Shown: positions 51,317 through 63,833 of the stretch, piece by piece
How positions within the stretch are numbered: position 1 is the first letter of the stretch
Layout: every line of letters begins with the position of its first letter
Assembly (NCBI GenBank): GCA_036381015.1
Contig: DASVDR010000005.1
Span: 83,827-147,826, forward strand
Source of the DNA: Gammaproteobacteria bacterium
GTDB lineage: Bacteria; Pseudomonadota; Gammaproteobacteria; Steroidobacterales; Rariloculaceae
Direction: 5' to 3'
Length of the DNA stretch: 64,000 nucleotides
Program-made: the position numbers and the translations under genes
Notes under the pieces: model-generated
Database searches by the model: none
What the model was told of the DNA's origin: nothing
The model's input: only the letters and a program-made list of their open reading frames with translations

Positions 51317-53404
51317 ATGGAAATCGTGAAAGTCACCAGAACATTCAAGTACGGCGCCCACGACGTCACACTGGAAACAGGCGCCGTCGCGCGCCAAGCC
51401 GACGGCGCCGTGATGGTCAGCATGTCCGATACCGTCGTGCTCGTGACGGCCGTGGGGGAGAAGAAGGACGTCGAGGGTCGCGACTTCTTTCCGCTGACCG
51501 TGAACTACCAGGAGAAGACGTATGCCGCCGGGCGCATTCCCGGCGGCTTCTTCAAGCGCGAAGGGCGTCCGAGCGAGAAGGAGACGCTGACGTCGCGTCT
51601 GATCGACCGGCCGATTCGGCCGCTCTTCCCCGAGGGGTTCCAGCGCGAGGTGCAGGTCATCGCGACCGTGCTGTCGATGAACCCGGAGGTGGATCCCGAC
51701 ATCCCCGCGATGCTCGGCGCTTCCGCCGCGCTCGCGCTTTCCGGGTTGCCGTTCCTCGGGCCGATCGGCGCCGCGCGCGTCGGCTACCGCGACGGGCAGT
51801 ATCTGCTGAATCCGACCTTCGGCGAGCTCGCGGAATCGCAGCTCGACCTCGTCGTCGCCGGCACCGAAAAGGCCGTGCTGATGGTCGAATCGGCGGCGAA
51901 AGTGCTGTCCGAGGAGGTCATGCTCGGCGCCGTCGTCTTCGGCCACGAGCAGATGCAAGTCGCGATTCGCGCGATCAAGTCCCTCGCCGAAGAGGCCGCC
52001 CGGCCGCCCATCGAGTGGTCGAAGCCCGTCACGGACGAAGCGCTCGCGAGGTCGGTGGAAGAGGCGGTCGCCGATCGGCTTGCGGAAGCGTACGGCGTGG
52101 CGGAGAAGCAAGCGCGGCGGGATCGAATCGCGGCGCTGCGGCAGGAGTGCATCGCGGCCCTCGCCGATCCCGAGTCCTCCACTTGGACGGCGGCGCAGGT
52201 CGAAGCGCAGTTTCAACGTCTCGAGAAGCGCATCGTTCGGGGCCGGATTCTGCGCGGTGAGCCGCGCATCGACGGCCGCGACGCCCGCACGGTCCGGCCG
52301 ATTCGCGTAGAGGTCGGCGTGCTGCCTCGGACTCACGGCTCGGCTCTCTTCACGCGCGGCGAGACCCAGGCGCTCGTCGTCACCACTCTCGGCACCGGCC
52401 GCGACGCGCAGATCATCGATGCGCTCGAGGGCGAGCGACGCGAGCCCTTCATGCTCCATTACAACTTCCCTCCGTACAGCGTCGGGGAGACCGGCTTCAT
52501 CGGCTCCCCGAAGCGGCGCGAGATCGGTCATGGCCGGCTCGCGCGCAGGGGCGTCGAAGCGGTGATGCCGAAGATGGACACGTTCCCGTATGTCATCCGT
52601 GTGGTGTCCGAGATCACCGAGTCGAACGGCTCGAGCTCGATGGCCACCGTCTGCGGAACGAGCCTGTCGCTGATGGATGCCGGCGTGCCGATCAAGGCGG
52701 CCGTCGCGGGCGTTGCGATGGGGCTCATCAAGGAGGGCGACGACTACACCGTTCTCACCGACATCCTCGGCGACGAGGACCATCTCGGCGACATGGACTT
52801 CAAAGTCGCCGGCACCGCCGAGGGCGTCACCGCCCTGCAGATGGATATCAAGATCGAGGGCATCACGAAGGAGATCATGGGCAAGGCGCTCGAGCAGGCG
52901 CGCGAGGGCCGGCTGCACATTCTCGAGGAGATGAACAAGGTGCTCGCAAAGCCGCGCGAGCAAATGTCGGACTGGGCGCCGAGCATCATCACGATCAAGA
53001 TCGATCCGGAGAAGATTCGCGACGTGATCGGCAAGGGCGGCGCCGTGATCCGCGCGATCACGGAAGAGACGGGCGCTACGATCGACATCGAGAACGACGG
53101 CACCGTCAAGATCGCCTCGGTGGATGCCGCTTCGGGCCGAGCGGCCCGCGAGCGCATCGAGCTGATCACGGCGGAGGTCGAAGTCGGCCGAGTGTACGAG
53201 GGCAAGGTCGTCCGGCTGATGGATTTCGGCGCGTTCGTCGCGATCCTTCCGGGCAAGGACGGGCTCGTGCACATCTCGCAGATCTCGAACGAGAGAGTGG
53301 AGCGAGTCAGCGACAAGCTCCACGAAGGCGATATCGTCAAGGTGAAAGTGCTCGAAGTGGACCGGCAGGGGCGCATCCGCCTCAGCATGCGCGACGTCGG
53401 CTGA
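51317..53404 (+). CDS. pnp: Polyribonucleotide nucleotidyltransferase (PNPase)
   Basis: A 695-residue enzyme. ATG 51317 or GTG 51326 may be the start; AAGGA at 51,312 fits the GTG slightly better. Two RNase PH domains ('[20 protein letters not shown]', '[20 protein letters not shown]') flank a helical linker. Then come KH ('[20 protein letters not shown]') and S1 ('[20 protein letters not shown]'). It degrades RNA 3' to 5' by phosphorolysis and is a degradosome component in gammaproteobacteria. The sequence ends soon after the S1 domain, so there is no long tail. Confidence 0.96.
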   Translation: MEIVKVTRTFKYGAHDVTLETGAVARQADGAVMVSMSDTVVLVTAVGEKKDVEGRDFFPLTVNYQEKTYAAGRIPGGFFKREGRPSEKETLTSRLIDRPIRPLFPEGFQREVQVIATVLSMNPEVDPDIPAMLGASAALALSGLPFLGPIGAARVGYRDGQYLLNPTFGELAESQLDLVVAGTEKAVLMVESAAKVLSEEVMLGAVVFGHEQMQVAIRAIKSLAEEAARPPIEWSKPVTDEALARSVEEAVADRLAEAYGVAEKQARRDRIAALRQECIAALADPESSTWTAAQVEAQFQRLEKRIVRGRILRGEPRIDGRDARTVRPIRVEVGVLPRTHGSALFTRGETQALVVTTLGTGRDAQIIDALEGERREPFMLHYNFPPYSVGETGFIGSPKRREIGHGRLARRGVEAVMPKMDTFPYVIRVVSEITESNGSSSMATVCGTSLSLMDAGVPIKAAVAGVAMGLIKEGDDYTVLTDILGDEDHLGDMDFKVAGTAEGVTALQMDIKIEGITKEIMGKALEQAREGRLHILEEMNKVLAKPREQMSDWAPSIITIKIDPEKIRDVIGKGGAVIRAITEETGATIDIENDGTVKIASVDAASGRAARERIELITAEVEVGRVYEGKVVRLMDFGAFVAILPGKDGLVHISQISNERVERVSDKLHEGDIVKVKVLEVDRQGRIRLSMRDVG

Positions 53405-53424
53405 GCCCCCGGCTGCGCCGCTCG

Positions 53425-54315
53425 TCAGGCGCGGTCCGGCACCTCCTTGATCCCCGCGAGCGCGTCGATCCGCCACTCGCCGGCCGCCCACTCCCACAGC
53501 ACGCGCGGCGCGGCGCCGACGAGATCGCGCGGCACGGGCGCGCCGAGCCGGGCGAGCACGTCGGCGGCGAGGCGGCCTCCCTCGGAGGCGTCGATCGCCC
53601 GGGCGCCCGTCTGCTTCGAGAGCTTCTGCCCCTCGGCGGTGACGACGACCGGCAGATGGAAGTAGGCCGGCGTCGGCAGGCCGAGCGCGCGCTGAAGGTG
53701 CCGCTGCGCCGGCACGCACTCGAGCAGGTCGCGCCCCCTGACGACCGAGGTGACCCCCTGGTATCCGTCATCGACGACGACGGCGAGGTGGTAGGCGGGG
53801 AGGCCGTCGCGCCGCCAGATTAGATAGTCGCCGTAGCCTGTGGGAGCGAGCGGTTCGACGCGCCCCTGAAGCGCATCCGTGAACGGCTCCCATCCCCCGT
53901 CGACGCGCATGCGCACGGCGGTCGGCCGGCCGTGATGACGGCGATTGCGGCACGTCCCCGGGTAGCCCGAAGGGGCGCCGCCGACCACGGCCGGCGTGCG
54001 CAGGTCCCGCCGCGTGCAGCTGCAGTGAAAGGCGGCCCCTCGATCGACCAGTTGCCACAGGGCGTCCGCGTAGGCCTCGAGCCGCGTGCTTTGATAGAGC
54101 ACGGGGCCGTCCCAGTGAAGCTCCATGGCCTCGAGCGTCCGCAGGATTCCGGCGGCCGCACCGGGCACTTCGCGCGGCGGGTCGATATCCTCGATGCGCA
54201 CGAGCCAGGCGCCGCCCGCTTGACGGGCATGCAGGAAGCTCGCCACCGCGGTGAGCAGCGATCCGAAGTGCAGAGGGCCGGTGGGTGACGGCGCAAACCG
54301 GCCGACGTAGGACAT
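53425..54315 (-). CDS. gluQRS: Glutamyl-Q tRNA(Asp) synthetase
   Basis: A 296-residue truncated GluRS paralogue lacking the anticodon-binding domain. The HIGH-type signature is 'GRFAPSPTGPLHFGSLLTAV' and the KMSKS-type signature 'EGQKLSKQTGARAID'. A zinc site is suggested by 'FHCSCTRRDLRT' with a later Cys in 'YPGTCRNRRHH'. It attaches glutamate to queuosine at position 34 of tRNA(Asp). queF, a queuosine biosynthesis gene, lies only 1 kb away on the same strand. It sits directly downstream of dksA, as in many gammaproteobacteria. Confidence 0.93.
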   Translation of the reverse strand: MSYVGRFAPSPTGPLHFGSLLTAVASFLHARQAGGAWLVRIEDIDPPREVPGAAAGILRTLEAMELHWDGPVLYQSTRLEAYADALWQLVDRGAAFHCSCTRRDLRTPAVVGGAPSGYPGTCRNRRHHGRPTAVRMRVDGGWEPFTDALQGRVEPLAPTGYGDYLIWRRDGLPAYHLAVVVDDGYQGVTSVVRGRDLLECVPAQRHLQRALGLPTPAYFHLPVVVTAEGQKLSKQTGARAIDASEGGRLAADVLARLGAPVPRDLVGAAPRVLWEWAAGEWRIDALAGIKEVPDRA

Positions 54316-54342
54316 CGCTCAGCGCAGCATGCCGCGCGCGGT

Positions 54343-54367
54343 CGGGGCGCCGCCGAGCGGCGCCCCG
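54343..54367 (-). terminator. Hairpin between dksA and gluQRS
   Basis: A perfect 11-bp stem CGGGGCGCCGC / GCGGCGCCCCG with loop of 3, located between the dksA stop and the gluQRS start on the minus strand. There is no U-run, so it may be a partial terminator. In Shigella a terminator in the same place limits readthrough from dksA into gluQRS. Confidence 0.55.
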
Positions 54368-54379
54368 AACGTCGTCCTG

Positions 54380-55213
54380 CTACCGGTAATAGTCCTCGCG
54401 GTCACGGAACTGCCGCTCGGCCAGCTCGCGCCGCTCCTGGGCCTCGACGCACAGGGTGGCGACCGGGCGGGCCTCGAGACGGCGCAGACCGATCTCGTCG
54501 CCCGTCTCCTCGCAGTAGCCGTACGTGCCGTCCTCGATCCGCTGCAGCGCAGCGTCGATTTTCTTCAGCAGCTTTCGCTCGCGGTCGCGGGTGCGCAGCT
54601 CCAGGCCGAACTCCGATTCCTGCGTGGCGCGATCGTTCGGGTCCGGGAAGTTCGCGGCGTCGTCCTTCATGTGCAGCACCGTTCGATCCACTTCCTCCAT
54701 CAGCTCACGCTTCCACGCGAGCAGAATGTTACGGAAGTGCTCGAGCTGTGCCTCGCTCATGTAGGGCTCGCCACGCTTCGGCTCGTACGGCTTGAAGCCT
54801 CGAACCGGGCCGAACAACACGCTGGGCGCCGTCTGGACCCGATCGTGCGGCTTGTTGTTGCGCGCAGCGCCTCCCGTACCGGCGCTCGCGGGTCGCGACG
54901 TTGCGGCTTTTGAAGAGGTTCTCTTCTTCGAACTCGCTGGTTTTGCCACTACTTTCTTTTTCGAAACAGGCCTCGTCTTCTTCGACGTAGACTTCCCGGT
55001 CTTGGCCTTCTTTTTGCCGGCCGCGACCTTCTTTCCGGAAGTCTTCTTCGAAGTCCCTTTCTTGCCGGATGACTTCGTGGCTTTTTGGGGGCTCTTTGCC
55101 GACCGCTGCGACACCTTCCGGCGGCTGGCCGTGCCGCGCCCCGCCGCGGGTTTCCGCGCCGACTTGCTGCCAGTCTTCTTCTTTTTCTTGGCGGCTGCCT
55201 TGTTACCCGGCAT
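54380..55213 (-). CDS. dksA: DksA-family RNA polymerase regulator with H1-like basic extension
   Basis: A 277-residue protein from ATG 55213, about 125 residues longer than E. coli DksA. Residues 1-125 are Lys/Ala/Ser/Thr-rich repeats like histone H1 tails ('AAAKKKKKTGSKSARKPAAG', 'GKSTSKKTRPVSKKKVVAKP'). The DksA core follows: 'YMSEAQLEHFRNILLAWKRE', the coiled-coil tip 'FPDPNDRATQESEFGLELRT' with both key Asp residues, and the zinc-finger region 'GTYGYCEETGDEIGLRRLEA' ending 'ATLCVEAQERRE'. Only two of the four zinc cysteines remain (CxxT and CxxA), as in zinc-independent DksA2. It binds the RNAP secondary channel and works with ppGpp; the tail probably binds DNA. Confidence 0.88.
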   Translation of the reverse strand: MPGNKAAAKKKKKTGSKSARKPAAGRGTASRRKVSQRSAKSPQKATKSSGKKGTSKKTSGKKVAAGKKKAKTGKSTSKKTRPVSKKKVVAKPASSKKRTSSKAATSRPASAGTGGAARNNKPHDRVQTAPSVLFGPVRGFKPYEPKRGEPYMSEAQLEHFRNILLAWKRELMEEVDRTVLHMKDDAANFPDPNDRATQESEFGLELRTRDRERKLLKKIDAALQRIEDGTYGYCEETGDEIGLRRLEARPVATLCVEAQERRELAERQFRDREDYYR

Positions 55214-55269
55214 ATAACTCGCCTCCAAGAGCAACTACACGAAACGGGCGATTATACATATGCGCGCCC

Positions 55270-55695
55270 CTAGAGGAAGTCTCCGTTTCGCACCCTCGGA
55301 GGGGGAGGAACGGCCCCCTCCCAGCCCGGCCGCCGGTGCTCGACGACGACCGTCGTGTAGATGCCGCCGCGGACATTGAATTCCGCCGTGAGGCGCAGAA
55401 AACGGGGGGCGAGGCGCTCGACAAGGTCGTCCGCTATCCGGTTCGTGACGGCCTCGTGGAAGGCGCCTTGGTTCCTGTACGACCAAACGTACAGCTTCAG
55501 GGACTTCAGCTCCACGCATTCGGCGTCCGGCACGTACTCCAGGTGAAGCGTGGCGAAGTCCGGCTGCCCGGTCTTCGGGCACAGACAGGTGAACTCCGGA
55601 ACGCGGATCCGGATCGTGTAGTCACGATCCGCCTGCGGGTTCGGGAAGGTTTCGAGAATCGCCTGAGACGGCGTCTGCATGCCGGAATTCGCCAA
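55270..55695 (-). CDS. queF: NADPH-dependent 7-cyano-7-deazaguanine reductase
   Basis: A 141-residue protein of the short unimodular type. The catalytic Cys lies in '[20 protein letters not shown]', and the substrate-binding Glu in '[20 protein letters not shown]' with '[16 protein letters not shown]' after it. It reduces preQ0 to preQ1, the last free-base step of queuosine synthesis. Nearby gluQRS modifies queuosine in tRNA(Asp), so the two share a pathway. The start may be ATG 55695 or 55680. It is divergent from smc. Confidence 0.92.
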   Translation of the reverse strand: MANSGMQTPSQAILETFPNPQADRDYTIRIRVPEFTCLCPKTGQPDFATLHLEYVPDAECVELKSLKLYVWSYRNQGAFHEAVTNRIADDLVERLAPRFLRLTAEFNVRGGIYTTVVVEHRRPGWEGAVPPPPRVRNGDFL

Positions 55696-55813
55696 GTAGT
55701 CCGGTGCTTGCGCCGCGCACGGAGCGGCGCGAAGACACGTCGTTTTGCGCGTTCTTTTACTTTACACTACCCGGCCCAAGGGGGCTATTGCGGCCTGAAT
55801 TGCACTCACCAGC

Positions 55814-55843
55814 GGAGTCGTATCCGACTCCCGTTCATACGGG
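55814..55843 (+). promoter_or_regulatory. Two tandem hairpins abutting the smc start codon
   Basis: GGAGTCG-TATC-CGACTCC (55814-55831) is followed, sharing two bases, by CCCGT-TCAT-ACGGG (55830-55843). The second hairpin ends 3 bases before the smc ATG and leaves no clear ribosome-binding site outside it, so it may limit translation initiation. TACACT at about 55,764 could be a -10 element. Confidence 0.4.
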
Positions 55844-55846
55844 TTT

Positions 55847-58800
55847 ATGCGCCTGAGTAAGATCAAGCTCGCGGGCTTCAAGACGTTCGTCGATCCCACG
55901 ACGATCAAGTTTCCCAGCAACCTCATGGGCATCGTCGGTCCGAACGGCTGCGGCAAGTCGAACGTCATCGACGCGATTCGCTGGGTGCTCGGTGAGACGT
56001 CGGCGAAGACGCTGCGCGGCGACTCCATGGCAGACGTGATCTTCAACGGCTCGAGCACGCGTAAGCCGGTGGGGCAGGCGAGCGTCGAGCTCGTGTTCGA
56101 CAACTCCGATCGCACGATCACCGGCGCATACGCCGACTACGCGGAAGTGGCGGTCCGCCGCGTCGTCTCGCGCGACGGCACGTCGCAGTACTACTTGAAC
56201 GGGGGACGCTGCCGAAGAAAGGACATCACCCACATTCTGCTCGGCACGGGTCTCGGGTCGAACGGGTACTCGATCATCGAGCAGGGCATGATCTCGAGGC
56301 TCGTCGAAGCGAAGCCCGAGGAGCTGCGCGCGTTCCTCGAGGAAGCGGCGGGGATTTCCAAGTATAAGGAGCGGCGGCGCGAAACCGAGCACCGCATACG
56401 CCACACCCGCGAGAATCTCGAGCGTCTCGCCGACCTGCGGGACGAGATCGAGAAGCAGCTGAGCCATCTACAGCGGCAGGCGAGGGCCGCGGAGCGGTAC
56501 AAGGAGCTGAAGAGCGAGCAGCGCCGCGTGACCGCGGAGCTCCTCGCGCTGCGTCTGAAGACGCTGCGGGAGGAGGTCGCGGAGCAGGACCGTGTCCTCG
56601 CGGAGCGGCGCGAAGCGCTCGACGCGGCGCTCGCGGCCGAGCGCGATGCCGAATCCGCCTCCGAGCAACTGCGGCACGAGCTCGCCGAGCGCGGCGAGGC
56701 GCTGAACGCCGTGCAGGGCGACTACTATCGCGTCGGCGCCGAAATCGCCCGCCTCGAGCAGTCCATTCGGCACCGCAAGGACCTGATGCGCCGGCAACGG
56801 GAGGATCTCGATTCCACCGAGCAGCAGCTCGAAGAGATTCGCTCGCACGTGGCGAACGACCAGCTCGAGCTCGAGCAGCTCGAGCTCGCCCTCGAGGAGC
56901 TGAATCCGGGCCTCGAGGAAGCGAAGGCGAACCGTGCCGCGTCGGAGGAAGCGCTTCGCCGGGCCGAGGGTGCGATGGAGGCGTGGCGCGAGCAGTGGGA
57001 GCGCGCGGCGCGCGAGACGTCGAACGTCGAAAGCGCCGCACAAGTCGAAGAGGCTCGGCTCGAGCAGCTCACGTCGCAGCGCGACCGTCTGATCAAGGAG
57101 CTCGAGAGGCAAAACGGCGAGCGTTCCGCCTTGAGCTTTGAGCAGATCGAGGAGCGGCTCGAGCGGCTCATCGCCGAGGAGGAGACGCAGCAATCGGCCT
57201 GCGCGGAATCGTCGCGAGTGCTCGACGCCGTGTGGCAACAGATCCAGCAGCTGCGTCAGCAGGACAAAGAGATTTCCGCGCACCTCGACGAGCTGCGCGC
57301 GCAGCTTCAAAACGATCGCGGCCGGCTGGCATCGCTCGAGGCGCTTCAGGAAGCGGCGCTCGGTGGAACGCCCAAGGAGGCGGACGGCTGGCTCGAGAAC
57401 GTGCCGATCGCCGATCGGAGATACCTGGCCGAGCGGCTCGTCGTCGAGCCCGGCTGGGAGCGGGCCGTGGAGACAGTGCTCGGCGGCTACCTTCAGGCGG
57501 TCAGCGTGCAAGCGCTCGACGTCGTCGCCGATCGGCTGGCGAACCTGTCCGAAGGCGGCATCGTCCTCCTCGAGGAGGCGCAGCCGTTACCGCCGCCCGC
57601 CGCCGGGGAGCCGCGGTGGCTCGCGGATCTGGTCAAGGCGCCGCCTGCCGCGCGCTCGTTGCTCGCGGGCGTCCGCGTCGCGCCGTCGCTCGAAGCGGCC
57701 TTCGCCATCAGGAGGGAGCTGGCGGACGGCGAAAGCGTCGTCACGCCCGAAGGCATATGGCTCGGCAGGCATTACTTGCGGATCAATCGCAGCGACGATC
57801 CGGAGCTCGGCGTCATCGCGCGAGGCGAAGAGATCGCGCGGCTGAAAATGCAGACCGGGACCACTGCGGCGCGGGCCGACGACGTGGCACGCGCCCTCGC
57901 CGAAACGCGCAGCCGCCTCGAGCAGCTCGAAGAGGCGCGCAAGCAAGCGCAAGTCGAGTCCACGGAGCGCCAGCAGCGCCACACCGAGATCAAGACGCAG
58001 CTCGAGTCGGCGCGCGCCGAGCTCGAGCAGGCGCGCGGCCGCGCCGAGGCTCTCGACCGCACCATCGCCGAGCTCGAGGCGGAGCGCGACACGCTCGATG
58101 CCAAGCTCGAGGGTTGCCGCGCACGCCGTGAGGAGGCCGCCCGTGCGCTCGAAGCGCTCGCCGAGCAGCGCGCCGGGCTCGAGCAAGAGCGCGACCGACA
58201 CCAGGCGGTGCTCGCGGAAGCCCGGGAGCGGGCGGAGCACGACCGACAGCGGGCACAGGAATTGGCCATCAAGGTCGAGTCGCGGCGCAACTCCAAGGAG
58301 TCGGCGAGCGCCGCGCTCGCCCGCGTGCAGTCGCAGCAACAGCATCTGCTCAAGCGTCGCGACGAGCTCCGTAGCCAGCTCGAGGCAGCGGTGGAGCCGC
58401 TGTCGGAGGAAGAGGGCACGCTCGGGAGGCTTCTGGACGAGCGCGGAGCCGTGGAGACGCGCCTCGCCGAGGCGCGGACCGGGGTCGAGGCTCTGGACAC
58501 GCGGCTACGCGAGGTCGAGGATCGGCGCAATGCGGCTCACCGCGCGGTCGCCGACGCGCGCGACGCGGCGGACAACGTCCGGCTCGCCGCACGTGAAGCG
58601 CAAGTCCGGCTGGAGACCGTGGCAGAGCAGTTCGAGGAGACGGGTTTCGAGCTCGACGCGATCCTCGCGGAGCTGCCCGAGAGCGCGTCCACGGAGGAGT
58701 GGCATGAGTCGCTCGAGTCGCTCGAGCGCAAGATTCAGCGCCTCGGCGCGATCAACCTCGCGGCCATCGACGAGTTTCAGGAGCAGTCGGAGCGGAAGAA

Positions 58801-59356
58801 GTACCTCGACGCGCAGTTCGCGGATCTCACGGAAGCGCTCGAGACTCTGGAGAATGCCATTCGCAAGATCGACCGCGAGACGCGGTCGCGCTTCAAGGAG
58901 ACTTTCGACAACGCCAATCAAGGGTTGGGCCGGCTGTTTCCGCGGCTCTTCGGCGGAGGGCACGCGTACCTCGAGCTCGACGGGGAAGATCTCCTCGACT
59001 CCGGCGTCACGGTCATGGCTCGGCCGCCGGGCAAGAGGAACAGCACGATTCACCTTCTTTCGGGCGGCGAGAAGGCGCTCACGGCAGTGGCGTTGGTGTT
59101 TTCCATTTTCGAGCTCAATCCCGCTCCGTTCTGCTTGCTCGACGAGGTCGACGCGCCGCTCGACGATGCGAACGTGGGACGCTTCAGCGAGATCGTCAAG
59201 GAAATGTCGGACCAGGTGCAATTCGTTCTGATCACGCACAACAAGACGACGATGGAAGCCATGCACCAGCTCAGCGGCGTGACGATGAACGAGCCCGGTG
59301 TTTCGCGCCTCGTGGCTGTGGATCTCGATGAAGCGGTACGACTTGCTGCAATGTAA
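55847..59356 (+). CDS. smc: Chromosome segregation protein SMC
   Basis: A 1169-residue ATPase with the classic layout. The N-terminal head has Walker A 'GPNGCGKSN' at residues 31-39. Long coiled coils run to about residue 500. The hinge contains 'LVVEPGWERAVETVLGGYLQ'. The return coiled coil leads to the C-terminal head, with signature 'LLSGGEKALTAVALVFSIFE' and Walker B 'FCLLDEVDAPLDDANVGRFS'. It forms the core of bacterial condensin and organises newly replicated DNA. Many gammaproteobacteria use MukB instead; the presence of SMC followed by zipA and ligA is the arrangement of Pseudomonas/Xanthomonas-like lineages. Confidence 0.96.
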   Translation: MRLSKIKLAGFKTFVDPTTIKFPSNLMGIVGPNGCGKSNVIDAIRWVLGETSAKTLRGDSMADVIFNGSSTRKPVGQASVELVFDNSDRTITGAYADYAEVAVRRVVSRDGTSQYYLNGGRCRRKDITHILLGTGLGSNGYSIIEQGMISRLVEAKPEELRAFLEEAAGISKYKERRRETEHRIRHTRENLERLADLRDEIEKQLSHLQRQARAAERYKELKSEQRRVTAELLALRLKTLREEVAEQDRVLAERREALDAALAAERDAESASEQLRHELAERGEALNAVQGDYYRVGAEIARLEQSIRHRKDLMRRQREDLDSTEQQLEEIRSHVANDQLELEQLELALEELNPGLEEAKANRAASEEALRRAEGAMEAWREQWERAARETSNVESAAQVEEARLEQLTSQRDRLIKELERQNGERSALSFEQIEERLERLIAEEETQQSACAESSRVLDAVWQQIQQLRQQDKEISAHLDELRAQLQNDRGRLASLEALQEAALGGTPKEADGWLENVPIADRRYLAERLVVEPGWERAVETVLGGYLQAVSVQALDVVADRLANLSEGGIVLLEEAQPLPPPAAGEPRWLADLVKAPPAARSLLAGVRVAPSLEAAFAIRRELADGESVVTPEGIWLGRHYLRINRSDDPELGVIARGEEIARLKMQTGTTAARADDVARALAETRSRLEQLEEARKQAQVESTERQQRHTEIKTQLESARAELEQARGRAEALDRTIAELEAERDTLDAKLEGCRARREEAARALEALAEQRAGLEQERDRHQAVLAEARERAEHDRQRAQELAIKVESRRNSKESASAALARVQSQQQHLLKRRDELRSQLEAAVEPLSEEEGTLGRLLDERGAVETRLAEARTGVEALDTRLREVEDRRNAAHRAVADARDAADNVRLAAREAQVRLETVAEQFEETGFELDAILAELPESASTEEWHESLESLERKIQRLGAINLAAIDEFQEQSERKKYLDAQFADLTEALETLENAIRKIDRETRSRFKETFDNANQGLGRLFPRLFGGGHAYLELDGEDLLDSGVTVMARPPGKRNSTIHLLSGGEKALTAVALVFSIFELNPAPFCLLDEVDAPLDDANVGRFSEIVKEMSDQVQFVLITHNKTTMEAMHQLSGVTMNEPGVSRLVAVDLDEAVRLAAM

Positions 59357-59367
59357 ACGACAAGGCG

Positions 59368-62125
<2,758 letters not shown>

Positions 62126-62127
62126 GC

Positions 62128-62955
62128 ATGCGATCGCCGTTTCAGCAAGCCGTTCTGAACTCTTTGGAGGGCATCTTGCTTCCCCTAGCGAAGCTCATGC
62201 TGCGATGCGGGGTCGGATGCTCCGAGTTTATTGCGGTGTCAAAGGCAGCCTTTGTTCAAGCGGCAAGCGAAGGGTACGGCCTGCGCGGCCGACCGACCAA
62301 CGTGTCACGGGTTGCGGCGATGACAGGGCTGTCGAGAAAGGAAGTAAGCAGAATTAGAGCGGAAGGTCCAGTTGAAAGATGGACTCCGGACATGGAGGTC
62401 AATCCGGCGAATACCGTACTTCATTATTGGCACTTTGATCCCCTATTTTGCGAGCCGCTCGGTGTACCCCGTCCACTTCACTTTGACGGAGACATGAGCT
62501 TTACCATGTTGGTCAGAAAATACGCCGGCGACATCCCAGCCGGAGCAATGAGGAAAGAACTTACCCGAGCTGGGACGGTAATCGAAGATCAGGACGGAAA
62601 ATTGTTAGTTCGGGAGCGCTACTTTTATCCTGCTGCCTTTGATGAAGATTTCGTAAGGAACGCGGCTTTTTCTCTAAAGCATCTAGCCGAAACGCTGGTT
62701 CATAACGCGCAGCTTGCCGGGGACACGAGCGAGGAAGATTCTGCAATTCGTCACGGTAGATTTGAGCGTTTCGCATGGAGCGACCATCTGCGGCCCGACA
62801 CAGTAGCAGAGTTTAAGCAGTGGGTTCGTATGGAGGGCACGCGGTTTGTCGAGCTCGCGGACAACTGGATCGGCCAACATGAGCTGCCTCACAAGTCGGC
62901 TCCCGGTGAAAGGCGAGCAATCGGTGTGGGCATCTACTATTTCGAAGAAGACTGA
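62128..62955 (+). CDS. DUF6502 family protein
   Basis: A 275-residue soluble protein; ATG 62128 lies just after the ligA stop. The beginning 'SPFQQAVLNSLEGILLPLAK' and 'LRCGVGCSEFIAVSKAAFVQ' are followed by an HTH-like segment 'PTNVSRVAAMTGLSRKEVSR', which may bind DNA. The later half ('LVRKYAGDIPAGAMRKELTR', 'FSLKHLAETLVHNAQLA') is characteristic of DUF6502, a family of unknown function common in Gammaproteobacteria. The gene is notably AT-richer than the upstream operon. It overlaps the convergent acetyltransferase gene by 19 bp. Confidence 0.75.
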   Translation: MRSPFQQAVLNSLEGILLPLAKLMLRCGVGCSEFIAVSKAAFVQAASEGYGLRGRPTNVSRVAAMTGLSRKEVSRIRAEGPVERWTPDMEVNPANTVLHYWHFDPLFCEPLGVPRPLHFDGDMSFTMLVRKYAGDIPAGAMRKELTRAGTVIEDQDGKLLVRERYFYPAAFDEDFVRNAAFSLKHLAETLVHNAQLAGDTSEEDSAIRHGRFERFAWSDHLRPDTVAEFKQWVRMEGTRFVELADNWIGQHELPHKSAPGERRAIGVGIYYFEED

Positions 62956-63515
62956 GCCAGAGTGAAGTCAGTGCTATCGACGGCGTATATGCAGGCTGGC
63001 CGCTGAGTCCCCTTATCAAAATAGTTTCGAACGAACCTCATCCCGAGCTTCTCTAGCACCCGTATGCTTCTCAAGTTTTGCGGATAAACGAGGCCATAAA
63101 TCCGATCAATACCGAAGCTCGGATTCGAAAAGATCACGGAAATGAGCGCCGCCGCGGACTCGTAGGCTAGCGCCTGCCCCCATTTGTCGTGGCGCAAGGC
63201 GTAAATTACCTCATACCCTTCCAATTCCCGAATTGGTTGAATACCACACCAACCAATTACCTCGCCGCTGCCGATCTCTTCGAGTGCAAGCGCACCGAAT
63301 CCCGTTGTAGTTCCTCGGTCCACTAGCCGCTTCAGCGCTAATGCCGATTCGGCTCGGGACTTAATACCGCCCGCATGTCGTGTGACCTGGGGGCTCCTAT
63401 GCAGCTCGAATAGCGCGTCCCGATCGCCGAGCCCGAACGGTCGTATTTTCAAACGGTTAGTCCGGACAGGAAGAAAGGCGCGTAGCCGTACCCCGTCGGC
63501 GTCGGACCCTGACAT
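62937..63515 (-). CDS. GNAT-family N-acetyltransferase (RimJ/RimL type)
   Basis: A 192-residue protein from ATG 63515 ('MSGSDADGVRLRAFLPVRTN'). The fold is indicated by 'RTNRLKIRPFGLGDRDALFE', 'VIGWCGIQPIRELEGYEVIY', the acetyl-CoA loop region 'DKWGQALAYESAAALISVIF' and 'NLRSIRVLEKLGMRFVRNYF'. The QALAYE element replaces the usual GxGxA loop in part. It transfers acetyl groups to an amine or a protein N-terminus; the substrate is unknown. AT-rich like its neighbour, so it may be a later acquisition. Confidence 0.82.
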   Translation of the reverse strand: MSGSDADGVRLRAFLPVRTNRLKIRPFGLGDRDALFELHRSPQVTRHAGGIKSRAESALALKRLVDRGTTTGFGALALEEIGSGEVIGWCGIQPIRELEGYEVIYALRHDKWGQALAYESAAALISVIFSNPSFGIDRIYGLVYPQNLRSIRVLEKLGMRFVRNYFDKGTQRPACIYAVDSTDFTLAQSSSK

Positions 63516-63833
63516 GCCGATAATTCCCAAAATAACAATGAGTTACATGACTAAGAGGGGGGTGGAGTGCGGCCCTCCATTACCACAACGGACGTTAATC
63601 CTCCTTGACGCAAGTTACAAATGGGAACAAAATCCCAGAAATTGCGAATTATGTAGAGTCTATAAGGATTCTGTAAAAAGTTAAGCGGAGACAGCGATCT
63701 AGATGCCGGCGCTTTGAGACGTAAACGCTTAAGCAACAACAGACTTCTTTGGCGGGCCCGGCGAAACGACTGAACTTGAAACTCAAGGCCGGCCTGCGGC
63801 TCGAGTTTCACCGGTAAGAAATGGGGGGCGCAA
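63516..63833. other. Upstream region of the GITGSDLR-repeat gene
   Basis: A 318-bp AT-richer spacer without a supported gene. It contains the inverted repeat TGAAACTC / GAGTTTCA (about 63,777 and 63,803), which encloses a GC-rich loop and ends about 25 bp before the next start codon. It could form a hairpin in the leader. No known riboswitch consensus is recognised. Confidence 0.35.

Noticed and set aside
63700-63833. A cyclic-di-GMP riboswitch before the GITGSDLR gene
   Set aside because: A hairpin is present, but the conserved internal loop sequences of c-di-GMP-I or -II are not seen.
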